Part shown: in pieces, positions 28,725 to 36,988 of the stretch
Layout of the letters: each line of letters opens with the position of its first letter
Numbering within the stretch: position 1 is the stretch's first letter
DNA from: Huiozyma naganishii CBS 8797
Lineage: Eukaryota > Ascomycota > Saccharomycetes > Saccharomycetales > Saccharomycetaceae
Direction of reading: 5' to 3'
DNA: 64,000 bases
Assembly: GCF_000348985.1 (NCBI RefSeq)
Contig: NC_035931.1
Location: 310,001-374,000 of the forward strand
The notes under the pieces: model-generated
Told to the model about the DNA's origin: nothing
The model's input: the letters and a program-made list of their open reading frames with translations, nothing else
Databases searched by the model: none
Position numbers and translations under genes: made by a program

Positions 28725-29272
28725 GGACGTAACAGTGCTCTAAAGGGGATATCCCTACTTTATGCTAACCATTGATTCCCTCAAGAACTACGCATCGAAC
28801 AAATTATACCCGTATATAGCGGGGGGGCCTATTTGAATTGTTTCAAAACGGTTCCCAGAATTAATGTCTGAATGAATTATACACATTTTTAAGCGCATCT
28901 CGACTGTGTTTGTTGAAGCAGCGTGCATAAGAACAAACGTAATGGGTACTATTTCCAGATAATTCCGCTGAAGATACTGCAATTCCTTCAGCAAACATGT
29001 CTCTAGTTGTAGCGGGTGTTGATGCCCTAAAATTATAGTAATTTAAAGTTATATGTAAAAGAAACTGACAGTTTTCAACCTGGTATAAGGTACAAGGTAT
29101 TTAAGCGTTTGTGGAGTCTCTAGAAACTGTTACTGACTCGTCCATGTGTCAGCGCGTAGTACCTTATTTTTTGGGATATCGAAGAGTGAAAAAAGTGAAA
29201 AATTTTAGTGCGATGGCCTCATTACAAGGTACTTGGAGACTGTGACGGACTCAGTTTAACTGCTTATGGTTT
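28725..29272. other. MEX67-MOD5 spacer, 548 bp
   Basis: AT-rich spacer with a short G-run (about 28820-28827), an exact RRPE plus PAC-like GCGATG near MOD5, and a small minus-strand ORF of 45 codons (28861-28998) that I cannot recognise and do not call as a gene. No tRNA seen. Confidence 0.5.
29196..29215 (+). promoter_or_regulatory. RRPE plus PAC-like pair upstream of MOD5
   Basis: Exact TGAAAAATTTT (29196-29206) followed three bases later by GCGATG (29210-29215), the core of PAC. This arrangement is typical of genes co-regulated with ribosome biogenesis, plausible for a tRNA-modifying enzyme. Confidence 0.5.
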
Positions 29273-29325
29273 ATGCTATTCAAGAAACTTTGGTCTTTGA
29301 CAATCCGTTGGCAAGGTCGTTATAG
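29266..29325 (+). promoter_or_regulatory. 19-codon uORF spanning the mitochondrial start of MOD5
   Basis: ATG at 29266 opens a frame that crosses the first MOD5 ATG (29273) out of frame and stops with TAG at 29323-29325, four bases before the internal in-frame MOD5 ATG at 29330. Confidence 0.6.
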
Positions 29326-30586
29326 GAATATGGCTACAGATGTACGCAAAAAAATACTTGCAATTGTGGGCACGACAGGTGTTGGCAAATCTGACCTTTC
29401 GATTGAGTTAGCAGAGAGGTTCAATGGTGAGGTGATAAATGCCGATTCTATGCAAATGTACAAAGACGTACCGATCATCACAAACAAGCATCCACTTGTG
29501 GAAAGGAGGGGAATTCCACATCATGTAATGAATCACGTTCCCTGGGACGAAGAGTATTTCATACACAGATTCGAAAAGGAGTGTCTGGAAAGGATTGAAG
29601 ATATTTTGGAGAGGGGTAAAGTGCCTATTATTGTTGGAGGTACGCATTATTATCTACAAATTTTGTTTAACAAAGTGGGGAACAGTGTGACTGACAGCAC
29701 CAGGGCAGTAAGTGACGAGGAAAATAAGATCCTAAACTCTGAAAATAGCAATCTAATTTACAGTACATTACAGAAGCTTGATCCTGAAATTGCAAGCAAG
29801 TACCATCCGAATGATTTACGAAGATTACGCAGAATGCTCGAAATATTTTACACTACAGGTACCAAACCAAGTGAAACTTTTAAACAACAGAAACTTACGT
29901 TGAAGTACAATACTATTTTCCTCTGGCTTTACAGCACTCCCCTTGAGTTAAATAAAAGACTAGATGACAGAGTCGATAAAATGCTAGATTCTGGTGGGAT
30001 GCAAGAAATAAATCAATTGTTCGAGTATTACAAAAGAAATAAGCTTACCCCGGAACTAATGGAGAACGGTGTATGGCAAGTGATTGGGTTCAAAGAATTT
30101 CTGCCTTGGTTAGAAAATCCAGAAGGTTGTGAACTTGAAGAATGCGTTGAAAGAATGAAGATTCGAACGCGACAATACTCAAGGAGACAGGTGAAGTGGA
30201 TCCAGAAAATGCTGGTTCCTGATATCAATGGAGAGGGTATTTTCTTGCTAAACGCCACTGACTTGACAAAATGGCACTTTCTAGTGTGCGACAGGGCAGT
30301 TTCTATTACGGAACAGTTCTTGAAGGATGAGCTGATTACTGCAGTACAGGCACCAGAGGAGTTAGCAGCTCTGTTATTGCGAGACCAAACTTTTGAACGG
30401 AAGAAGCATGACGATTACAAGCATTTCATTTGCACAATTTGTAAAACCCCAGAAGGCGAAAACCTAACAGCCATTGGTGAGAAAAGTTGGAACATCCACT
30501 TGAGAAGTCGAAGACATAGAAAGAACCTTACAAGAGGTTCCAAAAAGGCAGAATACGAAAAATGGAAGGCAGAGAATGGGGAGTAG
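29273..30586 (+). CDS. MOD5: tRNA isopentenyltransferase Mod5
   Basis: Transfers dimethylallyl to A37 of tRNAs reading UNN codons, in cytosol, nucleus and mitochondria. P-loop GTTGVGKS, the DSMQMYKD substrate loop, the GGTHYYLQ motif, and a C-terminal C2H2-type zinc finger (CTICKTPEG, HLRSRRH) are present; 437 aa against 428. Two in-frame starts are visible: Met1 (29273, weak context, followed by basic/hydrophobic KKLWSLTIRWQGRYR, a mitochondrial presequence) and Met20 (29330, A at -3). S. cerevisiae is known to make two Mod5 isoforms from such paired starts. Its S. cerevisiae position (YOR274W) is some 20 genes away from this neighbourhood. Confidence 0.97.
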   Translation: MLFKKLWSLTIRWQGRYRNMATDVRKKILAIVGTTGVGKSDLSIELAERFNGEVINADSMQMYKDVPIITNKHPLVERRGIPHHVMNHVPWDEEYFIHRFEKECLERIEDILERGKVPIIVGGTHYYLQILFNKVGNSVTDSTRAVSDEENKILNSENSNLIYSTLQKLDPEIASKYHPNDLRRLRRMLEIFYTTGTKPSETFKQQKLTLKYNTIFLWLYSTPLELNKRLDDRVDKMLDSGGMQEINQLFEYYKRNKLTPELMENGVWQVIGFKEFLPWLENPEGCELEECVERMKIRTRQYSRRQVKWIQKMLVPDINGEGIFLLNATDLTKWHFLVCDRAVSITEQFLKDELITAVQAPEELAALLLRDQTFERKKHDDYKHFICTICKTPEGENLTAIGEKSWNIHLRSRRHRKNLTRGSKKAEYEKWKAENGE

Positions 30587-31137
30587 AACTGGGATGAACA
30601 TATCTGCGATTACATCGAGAATCAAATATCAAGGGATACTCCAGAGCTTGTATCAAGTATTGGCCTTGGTTATTTTCGGTAGCCTTTAATTAGACAGAAA
30701 TGGACTGGACGTGTTGTAGATTATAGCTGTTATATGCATAAGCGTAATTTAAACCATCAGGTGTTCAAGGATAGGTTAGATACGGATCCTAACTACGGAA
30801 AGCGACTTTCACTATTTTCAAGTAAGATACTATTCTTACCCCCGTTAACAATAGGTAGAGTAACGATATGTCCTGCACTTAAAACATGATAGATGATTTA
30901 GTGAAGGTCAGGCAAAAAGATCATGCAATTTTTATTATCTGTAGAACTAGTCTATCAAAGGATGTAAAACAGGTTGACGTTCCGGCACCAATATCTTGAT
31001 TTTTAACATTTGGTATTATATTTCAGTTATTTTTGAACTTTTGAAGCCAAAATCTAATATGATTTTAAATTAAAAAGGCGTCTGCTACGACACAAAAGTA
31101 CACCTTCAATAACGGTAAAGCAGCATCGCATTCAAAG
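30587..31137. other. Spacer between MOD5 and the OSW1-like gene, 551 bp
   Basis: AT-rich, non-coding. The only element picked out is a perfect mid-sporulation element near its end (31089-31097). No tRNA, snoRNA or transposon remnant recognised. Confidence 0.5.
31089..31097 (+). promoter_or_regulatory. Mid-sporulation element (Ndt80 site)
   Basis: GACACAAAA matches the MSE consensus gNCRCAAAW exactly. It lies 41 bp upstream of the OSW1-like ATG, closer than usual. Confidence 0.45.
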
Positions 31138-31938
31138 ATGAGGGTACCACCTAAACCAAGAGCAAGTAGGCTTCCCAGATTTCTCATTAGGGTGAAAAAT
31201 GCGGTTTGCTTCAAAAGATTGAAACTCAGACGGAAGAACAAACGCTTGAATAAATTGCAATATAAGCAAAGTATGCAAGCGGCAATTACCAATTCTGGCC
31301 TTAGGGTTGAAGACACCTTCAACATTCCTACCAATTTTTTGCCCCGTTCTGCAAGAAACAAACCGTTACTGATTGCAAACTTTAAAAGGGGTTGTGATAG
31401 GTCTCCTGAGGTTAAGATACTGCAAAAGACAAGGCTAAGAAGACTGTTCATGAGCAAAAGAAGAATCAAGATGAAGTACTTCAATTACCACGACTGCAAA
31501 AGGAACAACGAGATTAATAATGTGGCGGAACAAACAGTTCACAACAATACGATGCAGTGTGCGACGAACGTTCATACAATCAAAACTTTGACACGAAAGA
31601 ATGCAGACGTTAGGGTGATATATTACAGTGATAATGTTGTTAAACGGTTCAGTCCTGAGAAAAAGATGGAAACGGTAAATGGAGAGGTGTCTCCTGAATA
31701 TATTGAGTTCACAGGCACAAAATCTGTGAAGATAGCGAAGTATCCCTCCCTTCGGCGCAAGGGGAATCACACAACTACTCTAACAGGCTTGTTCGCTCCT
31801 ACAGAAGTAAGCGAAGAACCAGAAAACCTAGGAACTGTGAGAAGATATGACCTGACTTCATGCCAAGGGGCCACAACCAATTCACATTCTCGACCAGTGC
31901 AAACTCAAACACTGACGGGCCGGGAAGAAAACATTTAG
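31138..31938 (+). CDS. Probable Osw1-like spore-wall protein
   Basis: I do not recognise the 266-aa sequence itself. It is very basic at the N-terminus (RLKLRRKNKRLNKLQYK around residues 28-45; RLRRLFMSKRRIKMK around 99-113), has no clear TM segment or signal peptide, and has a hydrophilic C-terminal half. S. cerevisiae OSW1 (YOR255W, 278 aa) sits between SEC63 and TRE2 on the plus-equivalent strand. This gene has the same strand and relative place (after SEC63, before TRE) and similar length, and a perfect mid-sporulation element precedes it, which suits an outer-spore-wall gene. The name is therefore a positional inference. Alternative: a lineage-specific gene. Confidence 0.75.
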   Translation: MRVPPKPRASRLPRFLIRVKNAVCFKRLKLRRKNKRLNKLQYKQSMQAAITNSGLRVEDTFNIPTNFLPRSARNKPLLIANFKRGCDRSPEVKILQKTRLRRLFMSKRRIKMKYFNYHDCKRNNEINNVAEQTVHNNTMQCATNVHTIKTLTRKNADVRVIYYSDNVVKRFSPEKKMETVNGEVSPEYIEFTGTKSVKIAKYPSLRRKGNHTTTLTGLFAPTEVSEEPENLGTVRRYDLTSCQGATTNSHSRPVQTQTLTGREENI

Positions 31939-32137
31939 CGAATCGTGAACTTGTGCTTGTAGGTTCTTCTGGCGTACGTTGAATAAATAATGTGAACTGG
32001 AACCAAACATGACTCCACAGACACGCGCATAAATATATGTATATAATCAAAAGAAAACAAATACGATGTCAGTGCGAGATACTCTCACTCCCACACTACC
32101 CTACCCCTTATATAAGGCTACCCCAACGACCTGGGGC

Positions 32138-32581
32138 TCATTCATTGATACCTGGTTCCGGTTCTAAAGTGCCAATGCAAGGATACTTTCTTTCGAAATA
32201 CTCCAGCCAATTCTGCAAAGCCGTTTGTTCCTTCTCCGTCAAGTCTATGAGATCGTCCATTGGTTCGTTCCACTCTCTGACCATTTCGAAATCAAACGAG
32301 TTCTTCGCAAGCCCTCTGGAGGCATCCTTCCCGGCAAAATTGTTGTAAGGCCCACTTGGCCCGTAAAAGGATCTCCCAGCCGTACAGTCATACACCCTGC
32401 CCTTGATTGCTATGAATATCCTTTCGTCATCGTGTCCATTAAACTTGTAAAGCGTTCTTGGGTAGAAGATACCCTCGACGAGCGGGTCTGGTGCATTGCT
32501 CGTAAAATCAGCACCGCTCAACCCAGTTGGGTCCTCCGATTCCCGGCCTCCACCAAACAGAAAATTCTTCACAAAAGACAT
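32138..32581 (-). CDS. DAP1: Heme-binding damage response protein Dap1
   Basis: Membrane-associated progesterone-receptor family heme protein that supports the cytochrome P450 Erg11 in ergosterol synthesis. The 147-aa product fits the family (S. cerevisiae 152 aa). A cytochrome-b5-like domain spans about residues 40-140: [52 protein letters not shown] Tyr near the C-terminal end ([13 protein letters not shown]) lies where the family has its axial heme tyrosine. Acts at the ER. In S. cerevisiae it is the MEX67 neighbour (YPL170W), divergently oriented as expected here apart from the inserted genes. Confidence 0.95.
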   Translation of the reverse strand: MSFVKNFLFGGGRESEDPTGLSGADFTSNAPDPLVEGIFYPRTLYKFNGHDDERIFIAIKGRVYDCTAGRSFYGPSGPYNNFAGKDASRGLAKNSFDFEMVREWNEPMDDLIDLTEKEQTALQNWLEYFERKYPCIGTLEPEPGINE

Positions 32582-32819
32582 ACGTTCAAACTAACGAGGA
32601 ACAGCTAGAGATCTCGAGGCCACAGGATTCCGCCAAGAACCGACATATACCTCGAGGTTCAAAATTGTTGAAACTTTATTACTTGATGTGATAATACGAT
32701 TATATAAAAATATCGTTCCTTCCTTTTGTGGGTGCCTTGGAACGACGAGATCCGCGATGATCTGCACACCCCATATCGAGCCCAGTCGGCTCTGCTGCTG
32801 CTGCAGACCCCGCGGTCAC

Positions 32820-35267
32820 TCAGCGGAAGGAGATACTGCCGTCGTTCTCCTCGATGAAGTATTCGGCGGACTGTTTCAAGACCTTCGCTGCGATGTTGAG
32901 TTGTTCCTGGGCGGTCGCCCAGTCCTGGCGGTCGATGGCGTCCCTTACCGAGGGAAATATCCAGCGGCCGTTACTTGCGTCCCCAGTCCAGAAGGTAGGC
33001 GAAAATAGTATGTTCTTGTAGAAACTCCGGTCGTAGGGGAACCCCGCGAGCGAAAGCTGCCGCCTGCCAACGTTGGACAGTTTCCTGTTCCATGTCCATC
33101 TGTGGACGGACACAAGCGATGGCTCAATCCCGTCCTCTTGCACAATCACGAGGTGACTCCACGCTTTGACCCAATTGTCCCACTCTATCCCGATACGTTT
33201 CCACGTCGATATGCCGAAAAAGAACGGTTTCGTGTTCAGACGGTCCCCGACTTCCTCCTTCAGTTTGTTGAGTGCGCCTTCCACGATCGAGATGTAGTCC
33301 GCGATGTCGAACTGTATATATGCGTTGTCTGACAGTTTCAATATCGCGTTGAACACGTACAGCAACAAGTCTTGTGCCATTTCGCCCTTTTCCCCATCCC
33401 GTATCATGTCCTGTATACTGCTGAAAGTATCCTCCGCTGTCTCTACGGGCAACTGTCTGCTCTTAATCTGTGGGTGGGACAACACTGTGACTGGAATCCC
33501 ATTGGCCATGTACGGTATCCAGTCTCCGTATTGTTGAACGTGTTCTACGTTCACGTCGAACTCCATCTTGGGCAGTTCGTTCTTGAAAAGATCGTGCAAC
33601 AATGGGTGCGTTTGGACGTTCAATTGCTTCGTGTCGTCCCATATCCCCAGTTGCGATATGTCTATCAAAGAATACGTTTCATCTCTTAACGCAGTCATCC
33701 TCTCCTCCATTAGTTCCGTCGCACCTGCGAAATTGAACTCGGATCCACCAAATGAGATAAAATATATGTTCCGTAGCGGTTTCCAGTTGTACTTATATTT
33801 CATTTCTTGGCAGATCTCGACCAACGATAGAAGCATCGCGGTCCCGAAACCAGGGTATCTGGCACCATGGTTGTTGGAATTTCTGGACGCACCTATAATT
33901 ATAGCTTTGTCTGTTTGCTCCCTGCCCTCTATTTTCCCTATCACATCGTATACCGGTTGTCTCTCCCTGACCGCAGTGACAACCTTTAAGTTCGCCTTCA
34001 CATCGTCGCTCTGTCCACTAAACGTCCCGTCACTGTATTTTATGCCCTTGTCAGTAAGTTGTTCCAGTATTTTGTTCCCCTGGTTGTACGAAAGAGGGAC
34101 CACTGGGATCCTTGGGACCGTTTTTGCCTGGTTGATGTCTATTTCGTCAGTCAGGGGGCCATTGTACCCTGGTGTTAGAATGTCACCAGTACTGAACTGC
34201 GGGTAAGAGGCCGGTTTCGCCTGTACAAGGTCTCCGTTATCCCCATGCTTCCCAGTCATAAAGAGAACACCTTTCGCTCCATATTGCTCTGCCAGCAGTA
34301 TTTGTTCGTTGGGGAACGTCGAATACTTCAACATTATTACGAACTCGGAATCTAGAAGACCTTGACTCTTTAAATCCTCTAGTTGTGCCTTTAAACCCTT
34401 ATCACCGTAGACAATATTGACGTTCTCCAGGGCTCCATTTGCTGTCAGTGGGCTGAAATTCTCTGTAGACAGTTGCAGATCCACAATGTCACCGTTGGCC
34501 AGTTTTATACTCAATGCAATATCTTTTGGATAGTTCGAATACGCCTTGTACTGGAACTGTTTGATCACTTTCACCCCGTTCGCATCCATGGACTCCTCAA
34601 GGTAGTTCATGATAGCAGTATCGCCCTTTGTACCGGACATGTGTGGGATGGAACTAACGTACTCCAAATCTCTCTCCAGTTTCGAAAAGTCCATCGTCTG
34701 TCTGGCGTACTGGAGCAGCATCTCGTGATCCGAGAACATACCACCAAACCTGCTCGCATGGTTGTTGGGCAGGAACCCACTAGCCATGACGACCCACGCG
34801 ATGGTCGACATGAAGATGATGTAGAAAAACCTCCTCAGGATAATCGGGTTCCCGATCTTGTTAAGATAGAAGTCTGTCCTTTCATCAACGACAACCAGAA
34901 GCTGCGCCAGCGGGTCCATCACCTTCTGCCTAACGGGTCTAATCACATTTATGTTTAGGTTATCGATCAGCCTCCCGACCTTCCCAGACATGGAAGTCAA
35001 AGTCGACTGGCCCTCCAACGGCACATCCTCCACATCCATCTGTTCAAAGGGCACAGACCCCGGGACAGACCCAGAACCGTCATACATTGGTGGGTCCACG
35101 GGTATCTCTCCACCGGGGAGCAACCCGACGTCTTGCGCCCCGCTGGACGACGCCTCTTCTAACACATCATCACCGCCACTGAGGGTGCCCGAGGCCGCAC
35201 TAGTCTCAACGTCCTCGCGCGCAACACTCTTGTAACCCCTACCAAACGACGGGATCTGGAACCTCAT
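32820..35267 (-). CDS. TRE1: Transferrin-receptor-like protein Tre1/Tre2
   Basis: Membrane protein that in S. cerevisiae controls vacuolar degradation of the metal transporter Smf1 via Bsd2 and Rsp5. The ATG at 35267 gives 815 aa (Tre1 783, Tre2 809). A cytosolic N-terminus contains a PPMY ubiquitin-ligase-binding motif (about residues 59-62). One TM follows (FFYIIFMSTIAWVVMASGFL), then a protease-associated domain, an M28 peptidase-like domain (IGASRNSNNHGARYPGFG, then SFGGSEFNFAGA) and a dimerisation region. It lies divergently next to SPT14 as TRE1 does on chromosome XVI. TRE1 and TRE2 are WGD duplicates, so the exact name is arbitrary if only one copy survives. Confidence 0.92.
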   Translation of the reverse strand: MRFQIPSFGRGYKSVAREDVETSAASGTLSGGDDVLEEASSSGAQDVGLLPGGEIPVDPPMYDGSGSVPGSVPFEQMDVEDVPLEGQSTLTSMSGKVGRLIDNLNINVIRPVRQKVMDPLAQLLVVVDERTDFYLNKIGNPIILRRFFYIIFMSTIAWVVMASGFLPNNHASRFGGMFSDHEMLLQYARQTMDFSKLERDLEYVSSIPHMSGTKGDTAIMNYLEESMDANGVKVIKQFQYKAYSNYPKDIALSIKLANGDIVDLQLSTENFSPLTANGALENVNIVYGDKGLKAQLEDLKSQGLLDSEFVIMLKYSTFPNEQILLAEQYGAKGVLFMTGKHGDNGDLVQAKPASYPQFSTGDILTPGYNGPLTDEIDINQAKTVPRIPVVPLSYNQGNKILEQLTDKGIKYSDGTFSGQSDDVKANLKVVTAVRERQPVYDVIGKIEGREQTDKAIIIGASRNSNNHGARYPGFGTAMLLSLVEICQEMKYKYNWKPLRNIYFISFGGSEFNFAGATELMEERMTALRDETYSLIDISQLGIWDDTKQLNVQTHPLLHDLFKNELPKMEFDVNVEHVQQYGDWIPYMANGIPVTVLSHPQIKSRQLPVETAEDTFSSIQDMIRDGEKGEMAQDLLLYVFNAILKLSDNAYIQFDIADYISIVEGALNKLKEEVGDRLNTKPFFFGISTWKRIGIEWDNWVKAWSHLVIVQEDGIEPSLVSVHRWTWNRKLSNVGRRQLSLAGFPYDRSFYKNILFSPTFWTGDASNGRWIFPSVRDAIDRQDWATAQEQLNIAAKVLKQSAEYFIEENDGSISFR

Positions 35268-35538
35268 CAGTGCTACGGTGCTGCCAACAGTCACAAGAGA
35301 AGTCTTCAGCGAGTAACTGTACAACTCGACGTTCGAACCGGTTTCTGTTCGAATTTATCCAAAGACGAAGAAGTTCCTCAGAGACAAGGCATCTGCGAGG
35401 GAACGAAGATTGAGCAGTTCCACAGAGTGTCGTGTTGCTAGTGTTGGTTGCTCCGTTGTGTTGTGTTGGTGTAGATTTCTCTTTGATAGGAACTGGACGC
35501 TTCTTCATTGACCCCGGGACTGAGTATTTTGAATCGGA

Positions 35539-36966
35539 ATGAGCGAGACAGCAGATGGCGGAGTTCCAGAGATCCAAGTGGTTGGGTCGAACACTGGTAG
35601 GCGAAGTTACAACATTGCCATGATTTGTGATTTCTTCTTCCCGCAATTAGGGGGTGTCGAGTTCCATGTGTTCCACCTGGCTCAGAATCTCATCGAGTTG
35701 GGTCACAACGTTGTGATCATCACGCACTCGTACAAGGACCGTGTCGGGGTCAGATACTTGACGAACGGGCTGAAAGTGTACTACTGTCCGCTGTTTGTGC
35801 TGTACAGGGAGACGACGTTCCCCTCTGTGTTCTCAATGGTGCCCATCATCAGGCACATTCTGATCAGAGAGCAGATCGATATTGTGCATTCGCATGGGAG
35901 TGCCTCTGCGATGGCACAGGAATCGATCACCCATGCGAACGCGCTTGGGATGAAAACAGTGTTTACGGACCACTCTCTGTACGGGTTCTCTGTGCTTGGG
36001 TCGATCCTGTTGAACAAATTGCTGCTCTTCACGCTGGGGAACGTCGATGGCGTCATTTGTGTGTCCAACATCTGTAAAGAGAACATGATGGTCAGGTGCG
36101 ATATGGATCCCGAGAAACTGTACGTGATACCGAATGCTGTGATCAACAGAGACTTCAAACCGAGCGATTCCGATATCATTGCAAGGAGGAATAAAGAAAG
36201 AATCACAATCGTCCTCATTTCAAGACTGTTCCCGAACAAAGGTGCCGATCTACTGTGTAGGATCATTCCAACGATATGTGATCAACATCCAGACGTGGAC
36301 TTTTTGTTGGCAGGTGACGGTCCCAAATTCGTGGAATTGCAACAAACCGTGGAGTCCTGCAGATTACAGGATAGGGTCAAGATGCTCGGGGCGGTGCCGC
36401 ACGAGAAGATCAGGGACGTACTTTGTCAAGGCGATATATACTTACATGCGAGTTTGACCGAGGCGTTTGGCACTGTACTGGTGGAGGCGGCGTCGTGTGG
36501 TCTGCTGATCGTCACGACAAAAGTCGGCGGGATACCTGAGGTGCTTCCCGAACATATGACTGTGTATGCGGAAGAAACTTCTGTTTCCTGCATTACAGAG
36601 GCAACAAACAAGGGTATCTCGTTGTTTAGATCCGGCGCTATTGACACGTCCACTTTCCACGATGAGGTGGCAGAGATGTACGACTGGATGGATGTTGCTG
36701 AGAGGACCACTCACGTTTACGACAAAATCTTTGACGAGGCATCACCAGACGACAAGGACTGGTTCAAGATGATGAAGAATGTATACTACAGGGATGACGG
36801 AATATGGGCGAGGCATCTGTTTGTGTTATGCGCTATTGTGGAATATTTAATTATGAATGTTCTGGAGTTCTTACAGCCGGCAGCTAAGATAGAGAAGCCG
36901 CCTAAATGGCCACGGAAAATAGTGAAAAAGGCTGTGCGACAGAGAGGCTCTCAGTTACCCCCATGA
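35539..36966 (+). CDS. SPT14: GPI-GlcNAc transferase catalytic subunit Spt14 (Gpi3)
   Basis: PIG-A-type UDP-GlcNAc transferase for the first step of GPI-anchor synthesis at the ER. The 475-aa protein (S. cerevisiae 452) is a GT4-family GT-B enzyme: [11 protein letters not shown] near residue 35, [31 protein letters not shown], and the E-X7-E catalytic motif [12 protein letters not shown]. One C-terminal hydrophobic stretch ([19 protein letters not shown]) forms the ER anchor. About 20 extra N-terminal residues precede the conserved YNIAMI block. Divergent from TRE, with a 271-bp shared promoter; convergent with NIP100. Confidence 0.97.
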   Translation: MSETADGGVPEIQVVGSNTGRRSYNIAMICDFFFPQLGGVEFHVFHLAQNLIELGHNVVIITHSYKDRVGVRYLTNGLKVYYCPLFVLYRETTFPSVFSMVPIIRHILIREQIDIVHSHGSASAMAQESITHANALGMKTVFTDHSLYGFSVLGSILLNKLLLFTLGNVDGVICVSNICKENMMVRCDMDPEKLYVIPNAVINRDFKPSDSDIIARRNKERITIVLISRLFPNKGADLLCRIIPTICDQHPDVDFLLAGDGPKFVELQQTVESCRLQDRVKMLGAVPHEKIRDVLCQGDIYLHASLTEAFGTVLVEAASCGLLIVTTKVGGIPEVLPEHMTVYAEETSVSCITEATNKGISLFRSGAIDTSTFHDEVAEMYDWMDVAERTTHVYDKIFDEASPDDKDWFKMMKNVYYRDDGIWARHLFVLCAIVEYLIMNVLEFLQPAAKIEKPPKWPRKIVKKAVRQRGSQLPP

Positions 36967-36988
36967 AAAGGTATAATACAACAATAAA

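Noticed and set aside
28861..28998. 45-codon minus-strand ORF with two Cys
   Set aside because: Short, unrecognised, and in AT-rich spacer; no homology, promoter or conservation evidence.
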